Part shown: piece after piece, positions 34,018-45,331 of the stretch
How the letters are laid out: each line of letters begins with the position of its first letter
Numbering within the stretch: position 1 is the stretch's first letter
Assembly (NCBI GenBank): GCA_963281255.1
Contig: OY725494.1
Span: 186,001 to 250,000, forward strand
DNA length: 64,000 nt
DNA from: Aphrocallistes beatrix
Lineage: Eukaryota; Porifera; Hexactinellida; Sceptrulophora; Aphrocallistidae
Direction: 5' to 3'
Made by a program: the position numbers and the translations under genes
Notes under the pieces: generated by a model
What the model saw: the letters and a program-made list of their open reading frames with translations, nothing else
What the model was told of the DNA's origin: nothing
Databases searched by the model: none

Positions 34018-34176
34018 CAGGGCCGGCGCCACTGTTCCAGTTGGTACGGTTTTAACCGAACCACTTTTTAAAAGTGGCCCCATGTTTGTCCTGTTAAACC
34101 GAGCAACTTTCAAAAGTTTTCCGGTTGTTTCGGTGAAAACCAGACCACTTTTAAAACCGTGGCGTTGGCTCTGTGT
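34018..34176. repeat. hAT-like inverted-repeat element upstream of NHL copy F
   Basis: Ends CAGGGCCGGCGCCAC and GTGGCGTTGGCTCTG are inverted; internal arms (CCACTTTTTAAAAGTGG, AACTTTCAAAAGTTTTCCGG) give extra hairpins. The open frames across it are incidental. Confidence 0.6.
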
Positions 34177-34235
34177 AAACACCTGAGAATTTCAATCACT
34201 GTACTTAATAACTGATGGAAAATGCCTTGGAATTT

Positions 34236-34303
34236 TCAGGTATTTACATGATACCTGAAAACCAATTTTCAGGTATTTACATGATACCTGAAAACCAATT
34301 GCT
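34236..34303. repeat. 33-bp direct repeat, two copies, just before NHL copy F
   Basis: TTTTCAGGTATTTACATGAT and on to ACCTGAAAACCAA is repeated exactly in tandem. Each unit is itself partly palindromic (TTCAGGTAT / ATACCTGAA). It sits 15-80 bases upstream of the MATANP ATG, in the 5' flank or UTR. Confidence 0.75.
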
Positions 34304-34316
34304 AGTGATCATTAAA

Positions 34317-35504
34317 ATGGCTACAGCTAATCCTACTCCACCAGATCATGGAGAAGATAATTTTGTGTTAGAACTGAGGAGAGTTCGAGAACAAATCAAA
34401 CAGAAATTCTCCGAATTGATTGATTGTGTGAAAGTGAGAGAATGTAAACTGTTGAAAGAGTTGGATACCATTCTAGCATCTTATCACTCTTATCGAGATG
34501 AAGTTAAGAAACAGAAAGAGAAGAAAGAAGCTTTCGAGAAAACAAAAGCAGTGATTGAAAGTGAAATGCGAAATTCCCCAATCAAAGGATTCCACGAAAA
34601 TATCTTAAAACTAACTGAAGATGAACTTAAGTCCATTAAGTTTCCTCCAGAACCTAAAATGGTCCATTTTGTTTGTGATAATAACAGAGTGTTTGCGGAA
34701 GTAAACAAGTTGGGTGAATTGATAGAAAAGGCGAGAACTGTTGTTGACTATAAGAGTAAGGTACATCCTGTAGTGAGTGTTTGTAAGAAAGGAAATAGAA
34801 TGGAACAGCTGTGCATTCCATTGGGAGTGACAGTTGATAATAAAACAGGTAACATTTATGTTGCAGATCAATCTAATCACTGTGTGAAAGTGTTTGATAG
34901 TTCTGGAAATATCTTATTCAAATTTGGAGATAGTGATGGTGAAGGAAAAATGTCAGAGCCTAGAGGTTTAGTTATTAGTGGAGATAGAATCCTCATCTCC
35001 AATGGCACATATTCTGATAAACCTGCTCATAGAATTCTTATTTTTAATTTGAATGGTGGTTTTGTCTCAACAATTGGTAAATATGGAAAAGGTGAAATTG
35101 AATTTGATATTCCACGGGGTCTTGCTTGTAATGAAATGAATGGAGATATTTACATTTGTGATTGTAATAACAATCGTATTCAAATACTTTCTGAGGAACT
35201 TCAATTCAATTCTCAGTTCGGTGCTGATAGACTCAAATATCCTCTTGATGTGAAACTGTCAATGAAACTGTCAAATGAAACTGCCGGAATGCAAGTAGTT
35301 TTTCCTCGATATTTCTTTATTGATGATTCTAACGATATTCTCATTTCTGACTATGATTCTAATTCTATTCGAATCTTCAATCCTGAATTCAAATTGATTC
35401 ATAAGATAGACACTTCTACATGTCCTATGGGAATTGTTGTTGACAATCAAGGAAGGATTATAGTAGTCTGCCATGTTAACCACGGATGTCTTCAGATATT
35501 TTGA
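34317..35504 (+). CDS. Coiled-coil/NHL-repeat protein, copy F, missing most of one blade
   Basis: 395 residues from the ATG at 34317. The frame is also open upstream to an ATG at 34215, but the extra 34 residues come from the 33-bp direct repeat and are absent in all paralogues. The coiled coil and four blades are as in copies D and E. Around 35250-35290 the fifth-blade segment (in copy E about KLSKEFIFILDESNPCMHLY and 16 more residues) is replaced by KLSMKLSNETA, and the frame then rejoins MQVV. The junction contains three tandem variants of GAAACTGTCAAT. The reading frame is kept, so the protein may be made, but a six-blade ring would be incomplete. Confidence 0.8.
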   Translation: MATANPTPPDHGEDNFVLELRRVREQIKQKFSELIDCVKVRECKLLKELDTILASYHSYRDEVKKQKEKKEAFEKTKAVIESEMRNSPIKGFHENILKLTEDELKSIKFPPEPKMVHFVCDNNRVFAEVNKLGELIEKARTVVDYKSKVHPVVSVCKKGNRMEQLCIPLGVTVDNKTGNIYVADQSNHCVKVFDSSGNILFKFGDSDGEGKMSEPRGLVISGDRILISNGTYSDKPAHRILIFNLNGGFVSTIGKYGKGEIEFDIPRGLACNEMNGDIYICDCNNNRIQILSEELQFNSQFGADRLKYPLDVKLSMKLSNETAGMQVVFPRYFFIDDSNDILISDYDSNSIRIFNPEFKLIHKIDTSTCPMGIVVDNQGRIIVVCHVNHGCLQIF

Positions 35505-36159
35505 TCCATATTTACTAGTACATTTTGAACAAAACTAATTCAATGTTTGAATATCTTCGCCTTGTACTATATTTTGCTAGATTAATTCACAGCCTTATTT
35601 GAGTGTCAACACATGTGTTATTTCCATTACTTTTTTTAATGTTTAGTTTAGATCTTTGATTATCTGAAGATTTGTCTCATTCATTTAGTCATCGAGTGAT
35701 CCTAGTATATTAAAGGTAGAATTATAATAGTTTACTTCATCAAATTATACATACACAGTAGAACCTCGTTAATACGAACATCAGGGGATGCTCGAACTGC
35801 AATCGTGTTAACTGGAGTGATTTTAATGTATTTTCTTCCGTATGTGAGAAAATATTTCTTCACTTTATCCAGAGTTTAGTAGTATCCTTGTATTAACAAC
35901 GATGCTCTACTGTATATTTATATACTATATTTGCTCCATACAAATGAAAGTGTTGTAATTGGCTTCATGTAGTTTAAACTGTTTATCATAACTTAATAAC
36001 CATCGCCACTAAATAGTTTCATGCGACATAATTTATGTGAAACAAAATCTCACGATTCTACGGATAATCTCAGAATTCTACACAACCATCCATACAAAAC
36101 CATCCATGGTTCTATAGTATAAGAATCTCACGAATCTACTCAGTGTATATGTATATGTT

Positions 36160-36228
<69 letters not shown>

Positions 36229-36294
36229 TACTACATGCGAATGGAAGTGTTGTAATTAGCTTCATGCAGTTTAACGGGTTTCATCATAACTTGA
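35505..36294. other. 3' flank of NHL copy F
   Basis: Shared with the flank of copy D up to about 35912, including the CAGTAGAACCTCG MITE at 35756-35912. Then AT-rich DNA and a (GTATAT)n microsatellite at about 36144-36229. No gene. Confidence 0.6.
36144..36229. repeat. (GTATAT)n microsatellite
   Basis: About fourteen GTATAT units with one early interruption (GTATATGTTTATG). Confidence 0.9.
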
Positions 36295-38405
36295 TATAGG
36301 GGAATTCCATGTCAAAAAACCAATCATTTTACCACCATCAACCGATTGGTCTGAAATTTGCGGTGCGACAAGCCACTGATATGTCTTTACTTTTGTGAAA
36401 ATTTCAGATCAATCGGCCATGTGGTTTTTGAGTTATGACGTCACAAATTTCTGAATTTTTGCTGTTCGACTAAGGATTTTCACAATGGTAAAATCACCAT
36501 CCCATTTTAAACTCGAATAACTTGAAAAATATTCATCAAACTCTTTCATAAATTGCTATACTTATGTTTTTACATATGGAGAATACGAAAAACATGAGTA
36601 AATTAAGTGTTGAGTTCCATTTCTTTGTGAAAACTGGAACTGAAACCAACTCCGGAAGCAAACCGGAACTATGACGTAGCAAAAATGTATATTTTGGAAA
36701 CTGTTTTATTTTTTGGTATTTTACTGTTTATACTCATAATTCATTGTATAAAAAAATTCATTTGGTTTCCATGTGTTCTCTTTGAGTTATTCACATTTTT
36801 GTACCTGTAAACGCTTTCTATATATAACTCAAAATTTTATCCCTTTTGTGAAAATATAAAATTGACCTGACAACTCTCAATTTCTACCATTTTGAAAATG
36901 CTTTTGTGTCTTCCTCTATAATATCGCTCATTCTTACAACATTCTACAATTGATATGTGCATTAGGAATTATAAGTCTGTTGTAAATTTGACCGCAGACA
37001 GACTGAACACAAACAGTGCAATGCTGTTGTTGCTATGTCTTAGGAATGCAATAAATGTCACTAATGAGTTGAAAAGTTAATTTAAGAGGACTAATATTTG
37101 CTGAACAATCCGATATTTAGTCCGACCATAGCACTCTGTATNNNNNNNNNNNNNNNNNNNNNNNNNNNNNNNNNNNNNNNNNNNNNNNNNNNNNNNNNNN
37201 NNNNNNNNNNNNNNNNNNNNNNNNNNNNNNNNNNNNNNNNNNNNNNNNNNNNNNNNNNNNNNNNNNNNNNNNNNNNNNNNNNNNNNNNNNNNNNNNNNNN
37301 NNNNNNNNNNNNNNNNNNNNNNNNNNNNNNNNNNNNNNNNNAATGTGTCCCAAATATAACCTATTGTGCAATCATATGATGACTAATCGAAATTTTAACA
37401 ACGGATATGGATACTTTGGCGTCATATTTATATATGCTGGTAATACATTTCGAAGCTCTATTCTGCGTCGTTCATGATTTTTGGCAGATCATGTATTTGA
37501 TCAACCATCTTCGACCGCATCCCTGGTCCATTTTTGAGATTTAGATGGAAGGCCTTATATACAGAGTGCTATGGTCGGACTAAATATCGGATTGTTCAGC
37601 AAATATTAGTCCTCTTAAATTAACTTTTCAACTCATTAGTGACATTTATTGCATTCCTAAGACATAGCAACAACAGCATTGCACTGTTTGTGTTCAGTCT
37701 GTCTGCGGTCAAATTTACAACAGACTTATAATTCCTAATGCACATATCAATTGTAGAATGTTGTAAGAATGAGCGATATTATAGAGGAAGACACAAAAGC
37801 ATTTTCAAAATGGTAGAAATTGAGAGTTGTCAGGTCAATTTTATATTTTCACAAAAGGGATAAAATTTTGAGTTATATATAGAAAGCGTTTACAGGTACA
37901 AAAATGTGAATAACTCAAAGAGAACACATGGAAACCAAATGAATTTTTTTATACAATGAATTATGAGTATAAACAGTAAAATACCAAAAAATAAAACAGT
38001 TTCCAAAATATACATTTTTGCTACGTCATAGTTCCGGTTTGCTTCCGGAGTTGGTTTCAGTTCCAGTTTTCACAAAGAAATGGAACTCAACACTTAATTT
38101 ACTCATGTTTTTCGTATTCTCCATATGTAAAAACATAAGTATAGCAATTTATGAAAGAGTTTGATGAATATTTTTCAAGTTATTCGAGTTTAAAATGGGA
38201 TGGTGATTTTACCATTGTGAAAATCCTTAGTCGAACAGCAAAAATTCAGAAATTTGTGACGTCATAACTCAAAAACCACATGGCCGATTGATCTGAAATT
38301 TTCACAAAAGTAAAGACATATCAGTGGCTTGTCGCACCGCAAATTTCAGACCAATCGGTTGATGGTGGTGAAATGATTGGTTTTTTGACATGGAATTCCT
38401 CTATA
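36295..38405. repeat. Long inverted repeat: two 847-bp arms around a gap-containing spacer
   Basis: Left arm 36295-37141, right arm 37559-38405. Outer ends read TATAGGGGAATTCCATGTCA on the left and the inverse of TATAGAGGAATTCCATGTCA on the right; inner ends TAGCACTCTGTAT and ATACAGAGTGCTA. I saw at least two base differences (outer G/A, and TTTTACC against TTTCACC), so it is not a perfect mirror. The arms carry no long ORF. The spacer (37142-37558) is 200 N followed by about 130 bases matching one arm of the element at 20637-20900. A foldback-type element with long ends is the simplest reading; an assembly artefact next to the gap is the alternative. Confidence 0.7.
37142..37341. other. Scaffold gap (200 N)
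   Basis: A run of exactly 200 N, a conventional placeholder, so the true distance is unknown. ORFs reported across it are not real. Confidence 0.98.
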
Positions 38406-39034
38406 ATAAACAAATCGAAAACACCCTATTTTCACTATTATTTGAGATACAAATATGGGAAGATAACTTTTTGAATGCCCTAAGTAGTCAAAAAATATCT
38501 TTCATTTCTAATCACTGTGGTTGTATTACCATAGAAACTAATATAAAAATGTCTTGAATATATATCGTGCTTCGAATCAATTGAAGCTTACATCATTTAA
38601 ATAAAAATCCACAAAACATCTTGCTAGGGGTAGTTTATCATATATAGTTAATTTGAACTTGATCCTAATTCAGGAAATATCCTCTTACTCGAATTTATTG
38701 AACACTCGGTACACCACAACCATGTGATTATATTCATTGGAACGTCTCTTATACCTGAAATATTAATCAGGCGGTAAATGGGGGAAAATTAATAATCACC
38801 CTTGCTAATGTTCGAGGATATATGGTATTTGTATTTTGAAAACACCCAAATACTATTCAGTCCCGTTATTGAATAGCAGTTACTATATAAAAACCAGCAG
38901 ATATAATTACCATCACTTATTGAGCATACGTAATATTTTGCTCTTATTTCACACCCTTAATAGGCTTATTTCTCTTACATATATATCTCAACAGCCAACA
39001 ATAGTAACTATTCTTTTTGTTTGATTTACTTGAC

Positions 39035-39080
39035 GGCTAGTGATCATTAAAAATGGCTACGCTCACAACTGATCCTACTC
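39035..39080 (+). pseudogene. 5' end remnant of an NHL-family copy
   Basis: GCTAGTGATCATTAAAAATG and following codons (MAT, then DPTPP) match the sequence immediately before and after the start of copy F (GCTAGTGATCATTAAAATGG). Homology stops after the DPTPP codons, marking the edge of a former duplicate. Confidence 0.65.
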
Positions 39081-39345
39081 CACCTGTGCAGATATTTCCC
39101 AATTTTCTCTTACGTATTGGACGACCACCAGCTCTAAGCTCAAGATCTCGCTCGTAGTAAGGTCGTACGATATCCATCGATATTTTATCCTCTCTCTTTA
39201 ATCCAGCTTTCGGGTCAGGAATGATAGCATGACTATCAGTTACTCGTGAGACAGTTAAGTTAATAAGGACCTAAGATTTACTCTGATGTCTGGTGTTGGG
39301 CATTGTCTTTATTTTGGCTATGTTGGAGCATATATAATATCATCA
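39078..39345 (-). pseudogene. Coding-like fragment of unknown family
   Basis: Read on the minus strand one frame gives MPNTRHQSKS, one stop, then VLINLTVSRVTDSHAIIP, DPKAGLKREDKISMDIV, RPYYERDLELRAGGRPIR and KRKLGNICTG. Composition and codon-like texture look like protein-coding sequence, but I do not recognise the family. It abuts the NHL remnant directly, so it may be a fragment brought in by rearrangement or part of a transposon. Confidence 0.3.
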
Positions 39346-39648
39346 CCTCCCTTTCTCTCAGGTCTATAATGAATCTCAAATAAAAATCTTACATTCAATA
39401 TGTCCTACATAATCTACTACCACCTTGATACAGCAAAACTAGCAAAAGGAGCACCTTCAATCGGGTGTTTTCCGCTTTTAACTATGAGATGAGAAAATTG
39501 ACATCCAAGACCCTTCATCAATCAAATTACTCGTTGTGAGAAACTTTTTATCAATTTGTCTCTTTCGTTTCAATTGTTCGGTACGAATATATCTCTCATA
39601 ATTAAGAAACCCGAATTCACTAAATTAAAACCTTAATAATCATATGTG

Positions 39649-39705
39649 GCCCCATACACGACGCAACAAAGTTGTATAAAAGTTTGTTGCATCGTGTATG
39701 GGGGC
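39649..39705. repeat. Strong hairpin (GCCCCATACACGACGCAACA)
   Basis: A 22-base arm ending ...CAACAAA pairs with TTTGTTGCATCGTGTATGGG and on, with a 12-base loop and one mismatch. Function unknown; the fold is compact enough to be a small RNA precursor or a miniature element. Confidence 0.6.
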
Positions 39706-40345
39706 TTATCACGTAGGCATATAATCATTTCCACTCCTATTTCACGTATGGTGACACGAATAGATCAAGAATGGCAGCACAAAATCGCTGGATCAAGGAT
39801 TCTTAGATTTACGGGATCACTGAAGGACTGCCAAGCAGTGCAGGTAAACTGCGTCATAACTTATACTTGTGGTATCATAGTCACTTCAGGGTCGGTCCTT
39901 GAGGCGTTTAAAATTTAGCTACCTACAGTGCTGGTCCTAGAATCGAAAATGAATACTTTGCAGGCCCGGGATCGGTCTATAACGACTAAAATTAGTGCCG
40001 ATACAGGTACTGCAAGGTGGTTCTTTTTCGTTCTCGTTCCTGTACTGTAGATGGTTTGTTAAATTCCCGCCCTAAGCAAACATGAATCACTGTAGTCTAT
40101 TTACACATACGTATTTTCAAAATGCCGCCCGTAAATCGTGCCACACAGTCAACTACTTAGTGATGGCTTTAGGACGCCATACGGCCATGTCCGTACCGGT
40201 TTTATTTTGCTGGTTCGCCTTGCTAGGACCGGGCCTGGAACTACGTTCGGATTAATAAAGGAATAAATAAATAAAAACCTACTTTATAAAGTCTCCTTGG
40301 CTCTGTTTCGGAGAGGGTATAATTCTCAATCTTCCTTCTGAAATT

Positions 40346-40435
40346 CTACAGGTGTTGTGGAGGGATCTCGGCAGCCTCAGGATAACCACCGTTGTCAAGA
40401 AATTCAAAGATTTCCTTGAACTCTTGAGAAGTCAT
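40346..40435 (-). CDS. Short ORF or exon of unknown identity
   Basis: The minus strand reads MTSQEFKEIFEFLDN then GGYPEAAEIPPQHL and a stop. The residue pattern is protein-like and amphipathic, but there is no clear upstream splice acceptor and I do not recognise the family. It could be a transposon remnant or a last exon. Confidence 0.2.
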   Translation of the reverse strand: MTSQEFKEIFEFLDNGGYPEAAEIPPQHL

Positions 40436-40962
40436 TCGAATCGCAGAAAATAATATCAACAAACAATACGAAAAGTATTGTACAATATTACAAAATATAT
40501 AATCTTGTTCAAATATGGTATTTATATAAGAAGCGACAGCACAGCATCTAAATAAGATGCGTGAAAACGAACCACAAGTTAATTTAAGAACTGAGAAATT
40601 TGGCTGATCTCAAGATATCACGGTACTATAAATAATCAATCCATTGTTACTTAATATAGGAATCTCTAAATATCATTGATTTCTGTTTCTGGCTATACAA
40701 CAGAACGACGTCCTTATATACGTACTATGTGGAGGAACTTTTCATTACTACGTACTGATTAAATCAAGATTGAAAACCCACTCATTTATTAGGAATATCT
40801 ACATTACACTGACTATACTATACAAAAATTTTTCAAATTGTGTATACAATGAGAAATACAGAAATATGAATTTGTTACAGATCCCAAAAAGCAACAAGTC
40901 AAATCTCTAAACACAACTAATTATTTATAGTAACACGTCGCTAATGAACTTGAGTGTTCTGG

Positions 40963-42760
40963 CTACTTCAACTGAAAAGCTTGCATACGAACTTGAATTT
41001 CACTTTGAAGTTTAGCAAGCCTAATCACCTCCTTCACGTAATTCACCGTCTTTTCACACCTCGTTTGGATGTCTTTCTTCTTCTCAGCTATCTTCTCAGC
41101 ATCTCTCTGTGAGTCTAGAGAGGCAATAGTGCTTAGATCTGAAATAGCGGGCATCAAATGATTCTTTGAAATCATCATGTAGCTTTTGGAAACTTTCCCT
41201 ACTGCGTTACATCTTGAATAAGTTTCTAATGCAAATCTTGCAATAACTTTTTTCCTGAAATTAGATAGAGTATTATCTGATCCCTCGATCACTCCCAAAG
41301 TTGCAGTCTCCGTTACATTGGTGAAATCATCGATCGCTTTTCCTAACACAATTTCAGTGATGTTACCGATTGCGTCGAAAAAGAGGATGAGATTTTTCCA
41401 ATGTCCTTCCAGCTGCGCTATCTGTTCTATCCCCTCTTTAAGCAGATTTTTGACATCTTCCATGTCGAGCTTTGTGATGTCTGTGGCATTCAATTTAGCA
41501 ATGGTTGCCTTTATTTTGTTTGAAATAGCATCGATGTTTTGTGTCGTTTTCACAATATCTCCTTGTATCATGTTTTGAGTTGAGTCCATCGCTTTTCTTT
41601 TTTCTTCAAGGATGTTCTTTTCACGTGTTATTTGAATCTCAACAGATCTTTCCTTCGTTCGAAATTCATTCTCCATTCTTCTCACTTCTTCATCTTTCCC
41701 ACTTCTTCTCCTTTCTGCGTTTTCAATACCCGAAGTTTTGTAATTGAACATCCAACTCGTCCACCCTCTGTTGTCATACGCCCTTGTCACCGCTTCATCT
41801 GCTGCGTTTTGTTCTTCTTTAATTCTTTTCAATTGATTCTTTTTGTATTCAACTTCATTTTGATAATTCTCGATTTTTCGCACTGTTTCAGCACGTATAT
41901 TTTGATACTTGTACAATTCCCGATGAAATTCGTTTTCAAGTTCTTTTATCCGACTCTCTTTTTCATTTTTGTTCTTTTCATTTTCCATCTTCTCTGATTC
42001 TAGGGCCATTTTCTGACGTTCCAACTCGTTGAGTTTTTCTTGATTTGTCATTTGTGTAGCGTGACATGAACAATGAACTTCTTCTAACAAGTTCAGCGCG
42101 ATGTGGAATTCTTCATGGATCTCTCTACTCCATTGAGTGCAACCTTTCGCAGTTTCACGCATTGAATGTAGAGAATTCGGTATCAATGTAGTCATGTCGC
42201 TATTGTCACCTTCGAAGACACTGTCAGTGATTAGCTTGATGTGATCCTGAGCGTTGTTACAAGCTCCCTCAATCTTACCCATGTTGAAATGGGCACACAG
42301 AAATGCATGGTATACAACTTCGCTGACCTAAAATTGATTGTGGTAATATTTTGCAAAATGATGGATTCTGGGGTATAACAAACTCGAATATTTTAATATT
42401 CTCCGGACACAAGTATATAAGATGAAAATATTGGAGACTTTTTAAAGCTCTCCTTATGTATTTTTTATTACTTACTTGTACCAAAGTTGCTTTGAAAGAC
42501 TCTGGTTGAGTTATGCACTTGAAATCCGCTTTCTTTTCGTAGAGAGAGACATCTCCTGGATTATTGCTGGGTTTAGAAACGAGGGTGAAATCCCTTCTTG
42601 TAGATAGTAGCATGACGTGTCCGAGTACGGCTATTGAAACTGGAGCTACGATAATGTTTCCTTGCAGACATTCAAGCTCATTGGATGTTTTTTCGATATG
42701 CCTTGTCGTTTGTTTTGATAAAATAGCTGTAACTGTATTCGTAAATCTAGCTTCTGCCAT
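40963..42760 (-). CDS. Long helical coiled-coil protein, family member 1 (function unknown)
   Basis: Two exons on the minus strand: 42760-42476 (95 codons) and 42327-40963 (454 codons plus stop), one phase-0 intron with GTAAGT donor and TTTTAG acceptor; 549 residues. The first exon encodes a compact segment (NIIVAPVSIAVLGHVMLLST). Exon 2 opens VSEVVYHAFLCAHFNMGKIE and has the motif NLLEEVHCSCHATQMTNQEK. A charged coiled coil follows (about residues 210-380), then an aromatic helix (AQLEGHWKNLILFFDAIGN) and a conserved tail (VSKSYMMISKNHLMPAISDL). No signal peptide or clear membrane span. It resembles, from memory, an uncharacterised animal family with lineage-specific expansions. Its neighbour at 43244-45331 has the same intron and layout. 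Confidence 0.85.
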
Positions 42761-43243
42761 TTTATATCTAAACTATCTCGTACCAACAATGAGTTAAAGC
42801 AAAGCTTTAGAAAGCAATGATTTGAGGTATTAATAACGATGATAAATACTGTCATTTCCGAGTTTATTTAATTCAATCGGGGAGAAATTGCTCTCAGTAC
42901 TAATTATGGAATAATAAATTTATTTTTCAATTATTGCCCCTTTTTGTTACATCAAAGAACCAACCTGACGTTTTTAGAAAAATCAAAATCGATCGATTGA
43001 CTTGTTTTTCTTTAGAAATGGAAACACTTTAGTTTACTTTTAATGACACACTAATTCACAATGCAAGACTGATAACTAAGAGAAAGTTTGAATGTAGTTC
43101 TGACCTAAACTGCTGAAGAGGTCCACTAAATACTGAAACTAGGCAGTATACTATCCTACTTAATCCTACGAGCACTAAAGAACTAAAGATAAAAAGTTAG
43201 AAAGAAAGAAAACTAACTGGTCTTGCATTGATGAAGGTCCACG
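42761..43243. other. Spacer between the two coiled-coil genes
   Basis: AT-rich. It contains the 5' flank of member 1 and the 3' flank of member 2. The segment near 43030-43090 (TTTAGTTTACTTTTAATGAC, CACAATGCAAGAC) recurs at 47350-47410 next to the third, broken member. Confidence 0.5.
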
Positions 43244-45331
43244 CTATTTGTAGTCAATAGCTTTCGTCTTTACTTCATTTTCGTTTTCAAGTTTTGCACT
43301 GGTAACAACCTGCTTCACGAAATCTATCGTCATTTGGCTTCTACTCTGAATCTCCTTTGTCATTGCGCTAATTTTTTCTGGCTCTCTTTCAGCATCTATT
43401 GCGACTAAAGTTCCCAACTGTATTATGGAAGGCATCAGATAAGTCTCTGAAATCTTCAGGTAACTTTTGGAGACAGTGTAAACCCCATGGCAGCGTGAAT
43501 ATGCATTGAATGCAAACTGCATTAACTTTTTCTTTGTGAAAGTTTTCAGAGAATTACTGGATCCCTCAGCTACTTTTCCTTGCAGTTTTGCACTCTCTGC
43601 TGCATTCGCGAAATCCTCGATAGCTTTTCCCATTGCCACTTCTGTTACATTCGATATTTTCTCAAAGAATATGACGAGCTTTTTCCAATGCGCTTCGAGT
43701 TCAGCTACCTTCTCTATGCCTTCTTTTAGCAACGCCTTGATACCTTCAATATCCAGTTTTTTGACATCTGCACTGTTTATCTTAATGAGTGCTTCGCTGA
43801 TTTTGTTCGAAAGAGCTTCCATTTTTTCCATAGATGTCTTCCTATCATCTATTCCTCTTGCTTCTTTCGACTTCATATTTTCTTTTTTTTCATCGATGAT
43901 TTTCTTTTCGCTTTCAATATCTGTATCAGCCTTAGTTCTTTTTGTGTTTACTACTCTTTGTTGATTACTCACTTGATCATCCTTTCCACTCTTTACATAT
44001 TCCGCCTCCACTTGACCGTCAGTCTTAATGCTAAATAGCTTGTCGACCCATCCCTTTCTAGCTTTTTCTTTATCCACATTCCTTTGAGCTATTTCTTGTT
44101 CTAGTTTAAATTTTGCTAAATCATCTTCTTCTGAGATTACTCCTTTCGTAAGATCTGTAATCTTATGTTGACTTTCTTGATAATCCTTCAGAAATGCTTC
44201 TCTATCCTTTTTCAAATTTTGTTCAATCTCCGCTATTTCCTTCTTTTTTTCATGTTTATTTATTTCAGCTTCTTCCTTTTCATGCGCTAATACCTTTTTT
44301 TGACGTTCCAATTCATCTAGTTTCTCTTGATTGGTCATTTGTGCTGCGTGACATGAACAGTGAACTTCTTCCAACAGATTCAATGTATGGTGGAACTTTG
44401 AACAGATTTCTCTGCTCCATTCTGCACAATCTTGTGCTGTTTTGCGCATAGATTGTAATGAAACTGGCACCATTGAAGTTATGTCATCATCTTCCCCTTC
44501 GATGACACATTCAGTAATCGATTCAACATGTTCTTGAACGTTATCGCAAGCTAGCTTGATCTTATCCATGTTTGTATGAGCAGCGAGGAATGCGTGGTAT
44601 CCAGCATTACTGACCTATCAACATTGTTAATGAATTTCGGTTTCTACACAAACATTTGTCCTGGAATCGGACATTTTAGATCAAAACATTACTATTTTTA
44701 AAATTTCCTTCCTCTATATGGAACCTTCCCATACTAAATTGTGTCATACAGCATTTTGAAACCGAAAATGCTACCCATCGCAAGCAGTATAAATCCTCTA
44801 GAATAATTAGCTCCCAATTTCTTCATTCACCGGATGACACCCCGTATACCTTTGTTGATGCGTATAATAATATAATTTGATTCAATTGAAAAAACTATTT
44901 AAGCACTGTAACATACAACTTGATAAAGTTGTTTAAAACTTTCTTTCCATTTGGTGTTACCGTGGCATTTGTTACGGATTGAAAATAAGAAAACTTGATT
45001 TCCTAATCGATAATTACATTGAATATATATAGTCACTCACTTGTACTAAAGTAGCCCTGAAAGATTCAGGATGAGTAATGTACTTGAAGTCTTCTCTCTT
45101 TCCAAGAAGGACAACTTCATCAGTAGTTTCTTCAGCTCCTTGAGGAGATTGTTTTACGGGCTTTGAAATGAGACTGAAATCACGTTGAGTTGATAGCAAC
45201 ATGATCTGTCCGAGTAATGCTAGTGAATGTGGAGCTACGATGATATTTTCTTCTAGACAGTCTAGCTCTTCGCTCGTCTTGCTTATTTGCGAGTCTCTTT
45301 TCTCATGAGATATTATTGACTTTGTAGCCAT
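43244..45331 (-). CDS. Long helical coiled-coil protein, family member 2 (function unknown)
   Basis: Exons 45331-45041 (97 codons, start MATKSIISHEKR) and 44614-43244 (456 codons plus stop), phase-0 intron with GTGAGT donor; 553 residues. Parallel to member 1 throughout: LEENIIVAPHSLALLGQIML, PESFRATLVQ at the exon end, VSNAGYHAFLAAHTNMDKIK, NLLEEVHCSCHAAQMTNQEK, a Lys/Glu-rich coiled coil, VAELEAHWKKLVIFFEKISN and VSKSYLKISETYLMPSIIQL. The coiled-coil stretches differ most, the HCSCHA motif and the C-terminal helices least. The conserved Cys pair (C-x-C) before the coiled coil is a possible metal or disulphide site. An ATG 12 codons further upstream (45367) would add a hydrophobic MNLTEIVFLLVT, absent in member 1. 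Confidence 0.85.

Larger units (their letters stand above)
38406..40962. other. Long gene-poor interval
   Basis: Mostly AT-rich DNA without a recognised gene. It includes a short NHL-family 5' remnant (39035-39080), a coding-like minus-strand stretch (39078-39345), a hairpin (39649-39705) and a small minus-strand ORF (40346-40435). Confidence 0.5.

Noticed and set aside
34215..34316. 34-residue N-terminal extension of NHL copy F
   Set aside because: It translates a 33-bp direct repeat and is missing from all paralogues.
37098..37379. ORFs on both strands spanning 37098-37379
   Set aside because: They consist of translated N; the gap has no sequence.
36295..38405. Treating the long inverted repeat as a pure assembly mirror
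   Set aside because: At least two base differences between the arms; kept as a real repeat, with the artefact as an alternative.
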